DNA of 64,000 bases. Origin: Clostridiaceae bacterium. GTDB lineage: Bacteria > Bacillota > Clostridia > DSM-8532. The position numbers and the translations under genes are program-made. Position 1 is the stretch's first letter, and each line of letters begins with the position of its first letter. Location of the stretch: the NCBI GenBank assembly GCA_012719545.1, contig JAAYAD010000012.1, positions 1-64,000 of the forward strand, read 5' to 3'. The notes under the pieces are model-generated. The model was not told the DNA's origin. It saw nothing but the letters and a program-made list of their open reading frames with translations, and made no database searches. Below are positions 34,115-43,841 of the stretch, piece after piece.

Positions 34115-35866
34115 ATGCCATTTGACGGCATATTTGCAAAATATATTGCCAAAGAACTTGATTCAATACTTAAAGGAGGCCGCATAAGCAAAATCCATCA
34201 GCTTGACAAAGAAGCCGTTGTTATTCAGGTAAGAGCCAATGGTGAAAATCACAGGCTATTTCTTACCAGCAACGCGGCATCATCAAGAATACACCTGACG
34301 GAAAAACAGTTTGAAAACCCGGATACCCCGCCTGTTTTTTGCATGCTGTTAAGAAAGCATCTTATGGGAGGAATTATCAAGGGCTTCTATACGAACGGCC
34401 TTGAAAGGATAATAACCATGGAAGCCGAAGTCATGGATGAATTGGGGGATCTTTCTTCAAAAAAACTTGTTATTGAAGTAATGGGCCGCCACAGCAATAT
34501 AATTCTTTTGAACAGCAGCGATAAAATCATCGATTCCATAAAGCATGTGGGCTTTGAAGTGAACCGGGTAAGGGAAGTGCTTCCGGCGAGAACATATATT
34601 TTGCCCCCTGCCCAGGAAAAGCTTGATCCAACCGATAGCAGAACCTTTGATGCACTTAGAAGAGAAGCGCCTTCCTGCGGAAGAAAAACAGAATCCTTTC
34701 TTCTGGACAGGCTTAAGGGATTTTCTCCTACCCTATGCAGAGAATTAGTGTACAGGGTCGGAATTGACGATACAAAGCCTGCAAGTGAACTGACAGTTCA
34801 GGAAACCGAAAGGTTAATAAATGAAATAGAAAAAATGATGGTAAGCCTTGAAACCAACGGTCCGACTCCTGTTATTGTTTATGAGGAAGGTACCAATAAA
34901 CCCGTTGACTATCACTGCGTGACCCTAAAGCAATACAATTCAGCCGAAAGCTTCACGCTTTTAAGCCAGGCCATTGACTCCTTCTTCAGCCAGAAGTATT
35001 CTCGGGAATTTAACAATCAGCGTGCCCGGGACCTTAAAAGCCTTGTTGAAAAGCATCTTGAGAAGTGCGAAAAAAGGCTTGATATAAATCTCAATACCTA
35101 TGAGGAGAGCAAGGATTACGAAAAATACAGGCTCTTTGGAGAGCTCATCACCGCAAACATCTATGCCTTATCAAAAGGTATGGAAAAGGCTTTGGTTGTA
35201 AATTACTATGACCCGGACGGGCAATCCATTGAAATCCCCCTTGATAAAAACAAGAGCCCTCAGGAAAACGCTAAAAATTATTTTAAGAAATACAATAAAG
35301 CCAAAACAGCCTTTGTTTATTCAGGAAAGGAGATAGAGGCATTAAAGCAGGAAATTGCCTATCTTGAAAGCGTTCTTTATGCCATAGAAAACGCTGAGAA
35401 TACCACGCAGCTCAATGAAATCAGGCTTGAGCTTTATGAACAGGGTTATGCAAAGCAGCCCATGACAAAGGGAAAAAAGGTTGCCCCTTCCCCTGTCGCG
35501 CCTTTAAAGATCGTATCATCCGACGGATTTGAAATACTCATTGGCAGAAGCAATAAGGAAAATGACAAGCTGACATTGAAAATGGCTCGTCATGAGGATA
35601 TATGGCTTCATACCAAAAATGTTCCCGGCTCCCATGTGGTTATAAGAACCGAAGGAAAAGAGGTTCCGCCAAATACCTTGCTTGAAGCCGCCCAATATGC
35701 CGCCTGGTTCAGCAAGGCACGCAATACAAGCAAAATTGAGGTTGACTACACTTTTGTCAGGAATGTAAAGAAGCCCTCGGGTGCAAAGCCTGGTATGGTT
35801 ATTTATACAAATTACAATACCATTGTTGCTTCCCCGAAGGCTCCAGAATCAGAAATATCTGATTAA
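34115..35866 (+). CDS. rqcH: NFACT-family ribosome rescue factor RqcH
   Basis: 583 residues, normal length. RqcH binds stalled 50S subunits carrying nascent peptide and recruits tRNA-Ala to add C-terminal alanine tails for degradation. The NFACT-N domain starts MPFDGIFAKYIAKEL with LRKHLMGG and EVMGRHSNIILL. A long coiled-coil region follows at ~280-430 (SLVEKHLEKCEKRLDINL). NFACT-R at the C-terminus contains HEDIWLHTKNVPGSHVVI. Older annotations call it fibronectin-binding protein. The start follows GAGGTG. Its stop overlaps that of the convergent amidohydrolase. Confidence 0.93.
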   Translation: MPFDGIFAKYIAKELDSILKGGRISKIHQLDKEAVVIQVRANGENHRLFLTSNAASSRIHLTEKQFENPDTPPVFCMLLRKHLMGGIIKGFYTNGLERIITMEAEVMDELGDLSSKKLVIEVMGRHSNIILLNSSDKIIDSIKHVGFEVNRVREVLPARTYILPPAQEKLDPTDSRTFDALRREAPSCGRKTESFLLDRLKGFSPTLCRELVYRVGIDDTKPASELTVQETERLINEIEKMMVSLETNGPTPVIVYEEGTNKPVDYHCVTLKQYNSAESFTLLSQAIDSFFSQKYSREFNNQRARDLKSLVEKHLEKCEKRLDINLNTYEESKDYEKYRLFGELITANIYALSKGMEKALVVNYYDPDGQSIEIPLDKNKSPQENAKNYFKKYNKAKTAFVYSGKEIEALKQEIAYLESVLYAIENAENTTQLNEIRLELYEQGYAKQPMTKGKKVAPSPVAPLKIVSSDGFEILIGRSNKENDKLTLKMARHEDIWLHTKNVPGSHVVIRTEGKEVPPNTLLEAAQYAAWFSKARNTSKIEVDYTFVRNVKKPSGAKPGMVIYTNYNTIVASPKAPESEISD

Positions 35867-37158
35867 AATATCCTGTCACATATCTTTTCTATGTTATAAA
35901 GCACCTTTTCCTTGTCAATGGTTTTAAATTCACCATTTTCATAGAGTATCCTGCCGTCAACCATGGCAAGGCAGACATCGGACCCTTTTATGGAATAGGC
36001 AAGAGCTGAGACCGGGTTGTGGAGTGGTTTTGAGTGTACCTTATCAACGTCAATGAGAATAAGGTCTGCCTTGAAGCCCTCCTTAATTACTCCAAGGTCT
36101 TCCCTTCCAAGAGCCTTGCCTCCGTTGACCGTAGCCATTTTCAATGCTTCTCCTGCGTTTATTAACAGTGGATCCAGATTTGCGCCCTTATGAATAAGAG
36201 ATGCCAGGTTTATTTCCTCAAACATGTCCAGATTATTATTGCTTGATGCTCCATCTGTACCCAGGATTATGTTGATGCCGGAATCCATAACCTTGGGTAT
36301 GGGGGCTATTCCGCTTGCAAGCTTTAAATTGCTTCCCGGGTTATGGGCTATTGTTACGTCCTTTTCCTTTAGAAGCTCAATATCCTCATCATCTATCCAT
36401 ACGCAATGTGCCGCAATGGTCTTAAGGTCAAAAACGCCAAGGTCATAAAGATGCTTTGCCGGAGTTTTTCCGAAATTCTTAAGGGAATCCTGGTGTTCAA
36501 CCCTTGTTTCATCTAGGTGAATATGGATTGGCGCTCCGTATTTTTCTGCCGCATCACGGATGGCTCTGATATATTCAGGAGAACAAGTGTATATCGCATG
36601 AGGAGCAAATGCGCCCATAATTCTGCCATCTGCCGCACCATTCCATTTAAGGTAGAAGTCTATGCATTCATTCAGGCTCTTATTCTGGGAAAAATCAGGC
36701 CCTTTTTCATTGGAAGTCATTCCTCTTGAAAGCTGGGCTCTGATGCCTGAATCTTCCACAGCTTTTGCCATGTGGTCCATATAAAAATACATATCTATAA
36801 AACAAGTGGTTCCTGTTGCCAGCATTTCCATAATGCCCAGCATGGTTCCCCAATAAACATCTTCGCCTGTCAATTTGTCCTCAGCGGGGAAAATATAGTC
36901 GAACAGCCAGGTCTGAAGGTTCATGTCATCAGCGTAGTTTCTTAAAAGTGTCATGGGTACATGGGTGTGTCCATTTATAAGGCCGGGCATAAGTATTTTT
37001 TTTGTACAATCTATCTCGACAGCATTTTCGCATTCTTCAGGCTTTATGGAGCCAAGAGCTTTTATTCTGTCGTTTTCAACAAGCACATCAATATTTTTTA
37101 GAACCTTCATTTCCTGATCCATTGTAACTGTCAGCGCATTTTTAAATAAATACTTCAT
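35863..37158 (-). CDS. amidohydrolase of the MTA/SAH deaminase type
   Basis: 431 residues from ATG 37158, just after GGAGGAGC; an ATG four codons earlier overlaps that site. Zinc-site motifs are LINGHTHVPM near the start, HIHLDETRVEH, the AHCVWID His and LGTDGASSNNNLDMFEE with the catalytic Asp. This subgroup of COG0402 deaminates 5'-methylthioadenosine or S-adenosylhomocysteine, feeding methionine salvage. Related clades act on other purine-type substrates, so exact specificity is uncertain. It is convergent with rqcH (overlapping stops). Confidence 0.82.
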   Translation of the reverse strand: MKYLFKNALTVTMDQEMKVLKNIDVLVENDRIKALGSIKPEECENAVEIDCTKKILMPGLINGHTHVPMTLLRNYADDMNLQTWLFDYIFPAEDKLTGEDVYWGTMLGIMEMLATGTTCFIDMYFYMDHMAKAVEDSGIRAQLSRGMTSNEKGPDFSQNKSLNECIDFYLKWNGAADGRIMGAFAPHAIYTCSPEYIRAIRDAAEKYGAPIHIHLDETRVEHQDSLKNFGKTPAKHLYDLGVFDLKTIAAHCVWIDDEDIELLKEKDVTIAHNPGSNLKLASGIAPIPKVMDSGINIILGTDGASSNNNLDMFEEINLASLIHKGANLDPLLINAGEALKMATVNGGKALGREDLGVIKEGFKADLILIDVDKVHSKPLHNPVSALAYSIKGSDVCLAMVDGRILYENGEFKTIDKEKVLYNIEKICDRIF

Positions 37159-37255
37159 ATGCTCCTCCATATGCCAAAAGGTATATATTGCACCTTTGGC
37201 TTAATACTGGAAATTATTTATAATTTTATCACAGTGCTGGCTTCTGGGGTACCTA

Positions 37256-38053
37256 TTAATTATTCGCCGACACAAAATAGCTGAATACATCCTCTCCCTT
37301 ATATCCCAAGACAGTAATTTCAGGGAAATTATTTTCAAGAAGTGTAGTCATTTGGTCTACAAAATGCTTCTCTGTGCCGTAATGACCCGCATCAATTGTA
37401 AAAATATTATTGACCGAAAGCATTTGAGCATCATGGTATTTTAAATCCCCGGTTATAAATGCGTCGGGCTTAATTTTTACAAGCTCTGAAAGTATGTCAC
37501 CATCATACGCTCCATTAAATACCGCAACCTTTGATACCCATTGCGGCATTTGTCCCACGAGCCTGAGAGCCTTAAGTTCAAGCCTCTTTACCAATAAATC
37601 CAGAAATTCCTCTCCCTTAAGCCTTGGTATTGTTCCATACCTGCCATGCCCGGATGCATCAGGCATGGATGTACTTTTCAGAACCCTGTAGTCCTGCAAT
37701 CCTAACATTTCACACAGAGAATCTGTAAGACCGCCCAAAGCCGAATCAAAATTTGTATGGGCGCTGTAAATAGCTATGTTGTGCCTGATTGCCTTTGTTA
37801 TAAGCCTTGCTTCGCGAATTTCACCGGTGAACACCTTTATGGCTCTGAATACTGCCGGATGATGGGACAAAATAAGCTGGCAATTATTTTGAATGGCATA
37901 TTCCAAAGCCCCTTCATCCGCATCAAGGCATACCAAGACTTTTGATATTTCGTCCGCAGGGCTTCCCAGAATTAAGCCGCTGTTGTCATATGCTTCCTGT
38001 AGATTTAACGGTGCCTTTTTCTCTATAAATGAAATTATATCCCCTAATTTCAT
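37256..38053 (-). CDS. Nif3-like dinuclear metal centre protein
   Basis: 265 residues. Family signatures are AYDNSGLILG near the N-terminus, the metal-binding LILSHHPAVF, YSAHTNFD, and the late DAGHYGTEKHFV, which together bind two metal ions in a hexameric ring. In Firmicutes the gene habitually follows trmK, as here, with a four-base overlap. It has been proposed as a GTP cyclohydrolase I-type metal-dependent hydrolase, but the biological role is unsettled. The name Nif3 is historical and gives no link to the nitrogenase-like cluster. Confidence 0.92.
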   Translation of the reverse strand: MKLGDIISFIEKKAPLNLQEAYDNSGLILGSPADEISKVLVCLDADEGALEYAIQNNCQLILSHHPAVFRAIKVFTGEIREARLITKAIRHNIAIYSAHTNFDSALGGLTDSLCEMLGLQDYRVLKSTSMPDASGHGRYGTIPRLKGEEFLDLLVKRLELKALRLVGQMPQWVSKVAVFNGAYDGDILSELVKIKPDAFITGDLKYHDAQMLSVNNIFTIDAGHYGTEKHFVDQMTTLLENNFPEITVLGYKGEDVFSYFVSANN

Positions 38054-38754
38054 GGTTCCTCCCTGTTCTCAAGTTCTTTTAGCATAAGTTCCATTTCTTT
38101 AAGAAGTTCACTTTCTTTTTCTAAAGATTTATCAGGCTCTTTTGCAGACATAAGCCCTTTAACTACATTGGCCTGTCTGTTTCTGTGCTCTCTGACCCAG
38201 TCCAAAACAAGGGGATTATTTTTCTTAACAAGAATTTCACCTATGACCTCATTGATATGGCTCCAGTTTTCCCGAACCACTCCCGTATAGCGTATCCTTA
38301 ATGCCTGATAAATTTTATTGTCCTCCCTGACCAAGTCCTCATCCAGTATTTCAAATCCATGCCTCCATAAAAAAGGCCTCACTATTTCCTGCTTGGTCAT
38401 GGGCTGAATTATGATATTCTTTGCGCGCTTTGCAACATTTAAGGAATCCAGGAGAATCTCGGTTATAAGATGTCCTCCCATGCCTGCAATTACTATGCAA
38501 TCAGCCTCATCCTCCGATATGGGTTTAAGCCCGTTTCCCAGCCTTAGCTCCATGCTGTTCTCAAGGCCGAATTGCATTAGTGTGCGCTGAGCTCTTTCCA
38601 ACGGCCCTTTATTAATGTCACTTGCAATGGCTTTTTTGCATTTTCCCGTCATCAGTGCGTAAGCGGGAAGCAGTGCGTGGTCGGTACCTATATCTGAAAG
38701 GATATGGCAGGGCGGAATCATATCATATAAAAGTTTTAGCCTTCCTTTGAGCAT
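38050..38754 (-). CDS. trmK: tRNA (adenine-N1)-methyltransferase TrmK
   Basis: 234 residues from ATG 38754, preceded by GGAGATGACAAT; a longer upstream frame adds an unlikely hydrophobic stretch. It methylates N1 of adenine 22 in tRNA. The SAM site ILSDIGTDHALLPAYA and the IVIAGMGGHLI segment are typical, and a C-terminal coiled-coil domain (~170-234) matches the family. It is followed by the Nif3-like gene in the usual pairing and preceded by two tRNA genes. Confidence 0.93.
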   Translation of the reverse strand: MLKGRLKLLYDMIPPCHILSDIGTDHALLPAYALMTGKCKKAIASDINKGPLERAQRTLMQFGLENSMELRLGNGLKPISEDEADCIVIAGMGGHLITEILLDSLNVAKRAKNIIIQPMTKQEIVRPFLWRHGFEILDEDLVREDNKIYQALRIRYTGVVRENWSHINEVIGEILVKKNNPLVLDWVREHRNRQANVVKGLMSAKEPDKSLEKESELLKEMELMLKELENREEP

Positions 38755-38871
38755 ATTGTCATCTCCGTTAAAAAAGACCCTGCATTCAGAATCCATGATT
38801 CTATTGTTAGTATGGTTATGGAAATTATAAAAAAAGATGATTGACAATGCAATCATCTTTTATTTTTTATA

Positions 38872-38948
38872 TGGTGGGCCTTCAGGGACTCGAACCCCGG
38901 ACCAACCGGTTATGAGCCGGTTGCTCTAACCAACTGAGCTAAAGGCCC
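38872..38948 (-). tRNA. tRNA with CAT anticodon (Met, or Ile2 after lysidine modification)
   Basis: 77 bases including an encoded CCA. Acceptor GGGCCTT pairs with AAGGCCC. The D-arm has TTAGCTCAGTTGGTTAGAGC, the anticodon loop is CTCATAA within the CCGG/CCGG stem, and the T-loop is GTTCGAGTC. CAT alone cannot separate elongator Met from Ile2. The GG(G)CCTTTAGCTC start and CGGCTCATAACCG stem look like Firmicute Ile2 or elongator Met, not initiator. Confidence 0.93.
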
Positions 38949-38954
38949 TTAATA

Positions 38955-39030
38955 TGGCTCCTCAAGTTGGACTCGAACCAACGACCCTGCGGTTAACAGC
39001 CGCATGCTCTACCGACTGAGCTATTGAGGA
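38955..39030 (-). tRNA. tRNA-Asn (GTT)
   Basis: 76 bases with encoded CCA. Acceptor TCCTCAA pairs with TTGAGGA. The D-arm is TAGCTCAGTCGGTAGAGCA, the anticodon loop CTGTTAA gives GTT, the T-loop is GTTCGAGTC, and the discriminator is G. It is six bases from the next tRNA on the same strand, so the two are co-transcribed. Confidence 0.96.
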
Positions 39031-39124
39031 ACGTATCGCTTTCTGAAACGCATAATCTATTATACTGATAAAGCCATTCCTGGTCAAGATATTTTTTTAT
39101 AACCTTTTGGATGTTTTTTTAAGG

Positions 39125-39158
39125 GATTGGGGATAAGGTAAAAAACATATCCCCAATC
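39125..39158 (-). terminator. hairpin after tyrS
   Basis: GATTGGGGATA and TATCCCCAATC form an 11-bp perfect stem with a 12-base loop, 13 bases after the tyrS stop on the minus strand. No clear T-run follows, so it may be a weak terminator or an mRNA 3' stability stem. Confidence 0.5.
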
Positions 39159-39170
39159 ATCCAATATCCA

Positions 39171-40403
39171 TTATTCCTCAATTACTATTCTGTGATAGGA
39201 TTTTTTGCCCCTGCGGATAATCATCTCACCGTCTTTAAAGTCGGCCTTTGTTATTACCCTGTCTATGGACTCAACTTTTTCATTGTTTACTGTGAGTCCG
39301 CCCTGATGTATGAGGCGCTTTCCTTCGCTCTTTGAAGGAAGAATTCCGGTACCGGCAAGCAGTTCCAGAACATGAATGCCATTTTCCACTTCTGAAGCTT
39401 TTATTTTGGCAGTGGGCATATTCTCTGTTGAACCGCCTCCGCCAAAGAGAGCTTCTGACGCACTCTTTGCTTTTTCTGCCTCTTCCTCGCCATGAACAAG
39501 CTTTGTAACTTCATAGGCAAGGATTTTTTTAGCCTCATTTATGCGTGCATCCTTCCAGGTGGCCATTTCCTCTATCTGGCTTAAGGGGAGGAATGTCAGC
39601 AATTTTAAGCACTTAATAACATCTGCGTCATCTATGTTTCTCCAATACTGGTAGAAGTCATACGGAGTTGTTTTGTTGGGATCAAGCCATACTGCGCCTT
39701 TTTCAGTCTTGCCCATTTTCTTGCCTTCGCTGGTTGTAAGAAGTGTAAAGGTCATTCCATAAGCCTCGGCACCTTCTACACGGCGGATAAGATCAATACC
39801 ACCAAGAATATTGCTCCACTGGTCGTCGCCGCCCAGCTCCAGTTTGCAGCCATAATCCTTATAAAGCTTTAAAAAGTCATAGCTCTGCATCAGCATGTAG
39901 TTGAATTCAATAAATGAAAGGCCCTTTTCCATTCTGCTCTTGAAGCATTCCGCAGCAAGCATCCTATTTACGGTAAAGTGTACTCCTATATCCCTCAGGA
40001 AGGATACATAGTTGAGCTCCAAAAGCCAGTCCCCATTGTCAACCATTATGGCTTTTCCATCACTAAAGTCTACAAGCCTTTTCATCTGCTCACGGAAACG
40101 GGAACCGTTGTAGGCTATTTCTTCCCTGGTAAGCATTTTTCTCATATCGGTACGGCCCGAAGGATCCCCAACCATTGCCGTACCTCCGCCGATAAGGGCT
40201 ATAGGTTTATGCCCCGCCTTTTGCATATGGCTCATTACAATGAGCTGAAGCATATGTCCAACATGGAGACTGTCAGCAGTAGGGTCAAAGCCTATATAGA
40301 AGGTTACTTTCTCTTTTCCAAGAAGCTCTCTGACCTTATCCTCGTGGGTAACCTGGGCAATAAAACCCCTTTCTTTCAAGGTGTCAAAAACATTGGTACT
40401 CAT
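39171..40403 (-). CDS. tyrS: tyrosyl-tRNA synthetase
   Basis: 410 residues from ATG 40403, preceded by AAGGAAG; an upstream ATG adds ten poorly supported residues. Class I synthetase charging tRNA-Tyr. The HIGH motif is HVGHM in [12 protein letters not shown], the KMSKS-type motif is GKKMGKT, and the substrate region YMLMQSYDF and GGDDQWSNI is intact. The C-terminal S4-type RNA-binding domain (~345-410, ending [16 protein letters not shown]) is present. Unlike many Firmicute tyrS genes, I see no T-box leader upstream. Confidence 0.96.
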   Translation of the reverse strand: MSTNVFDTLKERGFIAQVTHEDKVRELLGKEKVTFYIGFDPTADSLHVGHMLQLIVMSHMQKAGHKPIALIGGGTAMVGDPSGRTDMRKMLTREEIAYNGSRFREQMKRLVDFSDGKAIMVDNGDWLLELNYVSFLRDIGVHFTVNRMLAAECFKSRMEKGLSFIEFNYMLMQSYDFLKLYKDYGCKLELGGDDQWSNILGGIDLIRRVEGAEAYGMTFTLLTTSEGKKMGKTEKGAVWLDPNKTTPYDFYQYWRNIDDADVIKCLKLLTFLPLSQIEEMATWKDARINEAKKILAYEVTKLVHGEEEAEKAKSASEALFGGGGSTENMPTAKIKASEVENGIHVLELLAGTGILPSKSEGKRLIHQGGLTVNNEKVESIDRVITKADFKDGEMIIRRGKKSYHRIVIEE

Positions 40404-40861
40404 GCTTTTCTTCCTTTCGCTTACCGTTATCATTATAATTAAAGTTTGTTATACCAGGCTTATTATACCAGTATAAATTATAAATTAATGAAATATAAAT
40501 TACTCAAATATATTAACATAAAATAGCACTCTTAAGCCAGAATGTCAACCGACCCAGGCAGCGCATTTATTTAGCCGGAACTATATTTATCCATTGTTGA
40601 AGCAAATAATATTAAATACAAAGGCAATACAGCAAATAAGCATATTTAACCGCACATTTATTATATTAATTGAATTGAAATAAATTGCCGCTTTGACACT
40701 GAAATAATTTCAGCTTATATGTTCAGCTTAATACGGTAAGAATACTTTTTTGTGGTTGCTAAAAAGCCTCTGCCCTATATCTTTAGTTACAAAGGCATTT
40801 ATTGATATAAGCAAGGTTTATGCAGGGTTTCAGGGAAAAAATATTAAGTATTTATGTTTTG
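40404..40861. other. AT-rich gap between tyrS and the PBP gene
   Basis: About 460 bases with no plausible gene. I searched by eye for the T-box core (GGTGG-ACCGCG type) on the tyrS strand and did not find it. A short direct repeat, TTATACCAG, occurs twice within 40448-40471. Nothing else stands out. Confidence 0.6.
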
Positions 40862-40870
40862 TGCTATAAT
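40862..40870 (+). promoter_or_regulatory. extended -10 promoter element upstream of the PBP gene
   Basis: TGCTATAAT is a perfect extended -10 box (TGn plus TATAAT), 114 bases before the PBP start codon. No good -35 box is seen at the usual distance, which extended -10 promoters tolerate. Confidence 0.45.
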
Positions 40871-40983
40871 AAAATGTATGCTTCATATTTTGCGCATTGT
40901 CCGGTTATTAGTGGTATGGGCATTTTACAAGTAATTTTCAACGAAATATGCGTGGGAGCAATTGATTAATTGGGAGGTACTTT

Positions 40984-43608
40984 ATGAGTGATATAACCGG
41001 AAGAAGCAAAAGTCATAATAAGTCTAATGCATCTTCTATGAAAAAAGACAGAAATAAAGACACAACCAAAGACATTAATCCTGTGAGGATTATACTTAAA
41101 TCTTTACTTCTGGTAGTGATACTTGCCTTTGTATTTCTTTTCATTGCAGGCAGCGCGCTGGCTGGCCTTGCAAGCGGCGGCGTCTACGGTATTGTAAAAA
41201 CTACTCCCATGCTGGATCCAAAGCTTTTCAAAAGCATGGGCTTCAATTCCTATGTTTATGATATCGAAGGCAACGTCATTGCTGAGCTTAAAAAGGAAGA
41301 AAACAGGGTTTGGATTAATTATGATGAAATTCCCAAAATGCTGATTAACGCCTATATCGCTGTTGAGGACAAGCGCTTTTTTGAGCACGAAGGCGTCGAT
41401 TTTATGAGAATAAGCAGCGCTGTATTCAACTATGTTAAAAAATTGTTGGGAGCCGATGTCGATATTCACGGCGGAAGTACAATAACCCAGCAGCTTATTA
41501 AAAACCTGACAAAAAAGGATCAGGTAACTGTAACACGAAAGCTCCAGGAGCAGTGGCAGGCAATGGAGTTGGAAAAGGTTCTTACCAAGAAAGAAATACT
41601 TACCTATTACCTCAATAATGTACCCATGGGCGGCACCTTCTACGGAATTGAGACAGCGGCCAAGGGTTACTACGGAAAGGACGTAAGAGACCTTTCACTG
41701 GCCGAATGCGCAAGCCTTGCCGGAATAACCAACTGGCCCAACAAGTATATGCCCATAGATGACGAAAAAATAGAAGCAAACCTTAACAGAACAAAAATGA
41801 TTCTGGGTCTTATGCTGGAACAGGGCATGATATCCCAGAGCGAATACGAAGAAGCTGTAAACGAGGAAATTAACTTTAAATATAACCCTGAAGCCGGAAA
41901 AGTTATGCAGACCAGCAATCAGTCATATTTCGTCGATGAAGCCATTAAAAGCGTAAAAGAGCAGTTAATGAAGACCTACGGCTATACCGAAGTGGCTGCG
42001 CTGGATATTATCTACAATTCGGGACTCCATATTTATACCACCATGGATCCCAAGGTTCAGGATGCACTTACTGCTGTATTTAATGATCCTCAATATTTTG
42101 ACTTCAAAAATAAATACGCTGATGAAGAACCCCAGGCTGCAATGGCAGTGGTGGATTATGCCGGAAATGTCCGCGGAATTTACGGCGGACGCGGCGAAAA
42201 GAAAGGAAGCGTATTTAACCGCGCAACTCAGGCAAGACGTTCCCCTGGTTCGTCCATTAAGCCGCTCCTGGTATACGGTCCTGGAATTGATTCCAGAAAA
42301 ATTACCGCCGCAACTGTTGTTGACGACGTAAAGCAGTATCTTTTGAATGACAAACCTGAGCAGGAATGGCCCAAAAATGTTGAAAACCAGAACTATGGAC
42401 TTACAGGTGTGAGAGAGGGTCTTTACCGCTCCAGAAACGTTGTTGCCACATTGCTTTTAAAGGATTATGTAGGTATAGATAATGGCCTTAATTATCTTAA
42501 AAAGCTTGGTTTGGACAGAACCAACGAAAAATATCTGTCTATTGCAATGGGCGGTTTCAATGAGGGTATGACTCCTCTTGAAATGGCGAGCGCATATACT
42601 GTCTTTGCCAATAAAGGTGTATATTCGAAGCCTATATTCTTTACCGAGGTAAAGGATAATGACGGAAATGTTATTCTTTCAACCAAGCCCGAAAGAACAC
42701 AGGTATTCTCAGAACAGACAGTATTTATAATGAACAGTATGATGGAGGACGTTGTAAAAAGAGGAACCGCATCGGGCTACGGTACTATAAAGTATAAGAA
42801 TGCTGACGGCAAAACTATCACAATACCATCGGCAGGTAAAACCGGAACATCCGACAAGAACAAAGACAAGTGGTTTGCAGGCTTTACTCCATATTATATT
42901 GGTGTGAGCTGGTATGGCTATGATAAGAACGTTACCCTCATGTCCGAAGAATACAATGTTGCCCTAAAGATTTGGAATGATGTAATGACAAGAATTCATG
43001 AGGGACTTGAGCCAGTTCCCTTCTTTGAAACCACTCCGCCCAATATAGTAAAGCGCAATATCTGCATTGACTCAGGCAAAGTTGCAACTGACTTATGCAA
43101 GCATGACCCACGAGGAAGCAGAGTTCGTGAAGAGTATTTTATTGAAGGAACAGAGCCTGCATACAGCGATACCTGCAAGGTTCACGTATCTGCTCAGGTA
43201 TGTACCGCAAGCAAAGACGCTCACGGAAGATACTTGCTTGCAACCGAATACTGTCCTGGCAGCACCGTTAAGGAAATAGTAGGAATAAAAAGGCCTGTTC
43301 AGTATACGCCCAAGTTCCCCAACTCGGGTTATCCTTTGGATTTTGTGTATGAAATTCCTGAAGGAGAATATTGTACCGTCCATAACGCAGGAACTTTAAT
43401 TCCGCCTATATATCAGGACTTTTTCTCAAGTTTCCCCCAGATAGGCAACTCGCAGACAGGTAATTCTGATGTTCCTGATCCCTTTGCCACCCAGAGTCCC
43501 TATGGCGGAATACTGAACAATCCCTTAAATGAGGATATAGGTGACCCAATTTCCGAACAGAACTGGGACAACGTTGACTGGGGCAACGACCCTAATAGCT
43601 GGGATTAA
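40984..43608 (+). CDS. class A penicillin-binding protein (PBP1A type)
   Basis: 874 residues; start after GGGAGG. A bifunctional peptidoglycan synthase with a Lys-rich cytoplasmic tail and one membrane helix (~36-62). The GT51 glycosyltransferase has EDKRFFEHEGVD and GGSTITQQL; the transpeptidase has Ser423-Ser-Ile-Lys426, SRN and Lys619-Thr-Gly. After the transpeptidase there is a cysteine-bearing region (~680-800) with repeated CxxS/C-type motifs and a Pro/Asn/Asp-rich acidic tail ending WGNDPNSWD. Similar tails occur in clostridial PBPs, but the cysteine pattern is notable for an extracellular domain. It is monocistronic with a strong terminator. Confidence 0.93.
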   Translation: MSDITGRSKSHNKSNASSMKKDRNKDTTKDINPVRIILKSLLLVVILAFVFLFIAGSALAGLASGGVYGIVKTTPMLDPKLFKSMGFNSYVYDIEGNVIAELKKEENRVWINYDEIPKMLINAYIAVEDKRFFEHEGVDFMRISSAVFNYVKKLLGADVDIHGGSTITQQLIKNLTKKDQVTVTRKLQEQWQAMELEKVLTKKEILTYYLNNVPMGGTFYGIETAAKGYYGKDVRDLSLAECASLAGITNWPNKYMPIDDEKIEANLNRTKMILGLMLEQGMISQSEYEEAVNEEINFKYNPEAGKVMQTSNQSYFVDEAIKSVKEQLMKTYGYTEVAALDIIYNSGLHIYTTMDPKVQDALTAVFNDPQYFDFKNKYADEEPQAAMAVVDYAGNVRGIYGGRGEKKGSVFNRATQARRSPGSSIKPLLVYGPGIDSRKITAATVVDDVKQYLLNDKPEQEWPKNVENQNYGLTGVREGLYRSRNVVATLLLKDYVGIDNGLNYLKKLGLDRTNEKYLSIAMGGFNEGMTPLEMASAYTVFANKGVYSKPIFFTEVKDNDGNVILSTKPERTQVFSEQTVFIMNSMMEDVVKRGTASGYGTIKYKNADGKTITIPSAGKTGTSDKNKDKWFAGFTPYYIGVSWYGYDKNVTLMSEEYNVALKIWNDVMTRIHEGLEPVPFFETTPPNIVKRNICIDSGKVATDLCKHDPRGSRVREEYFIEGTEPAYSDTCKVHVSAQVCTASKDAHGRYLLATEYCPGSTVKEIVGIKRPVQYTPKFPNSGYPLDFVYEIPEGEYCTVHNAGTLIPPIYQDFFSSFPQIGNSQTGNSDVPDPFATQSPYGGILNNPLNEDIGDPISEQNWDNVDWGNDPNSWD

Positions 43609-43702
43609 TTGAGCCTATAAGCCAATAAGTTTGAGCTAAAAGTTAGTGATATTTATAAATTGGAGCAATTAATTAAAAAGTCTAAGATATTTAGTTAAAA
43701 AG

Positions 43703-43737
43703 TTGAGGGAAGATAATTTCAAATTATCTTCCCTCAA
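43703..43737. terminator. strong 17-bp palindromic terminator after the PBP gene
   Basis: TTGAGGGAAGATAATTT and its exact complement are separated by a single base, so the hairpin has almost no loop. An A/T-rich stretch with TTTT follows. It lies between the PBP stop and the convergent methyltransferase stop and could serve both. Confidence 0.75.
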
Positions 43738-43841
43738 ATATTTTGAAGTGTTTTACTCAACCAATTATCAGAATACAGCCTGAAAATCCATTGAGTTAAT
43801 CCGTAGAGTGTAGAATAAAGCCGGATACATGTTTATCTTAA

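Noticed and set aside
37256-38053. Nif3-like protein as a nitrogen-fixation gene
   Set aside because: The name is historical; the protein pairs with trmK in most Firmicutes and has no link to nitrogenase.
40404-40700. T-box leader of tyrS
   Set aside because: No GGTGG-ACC-GCG type T-box sequence or terminator stem was found on the tyrS strand.
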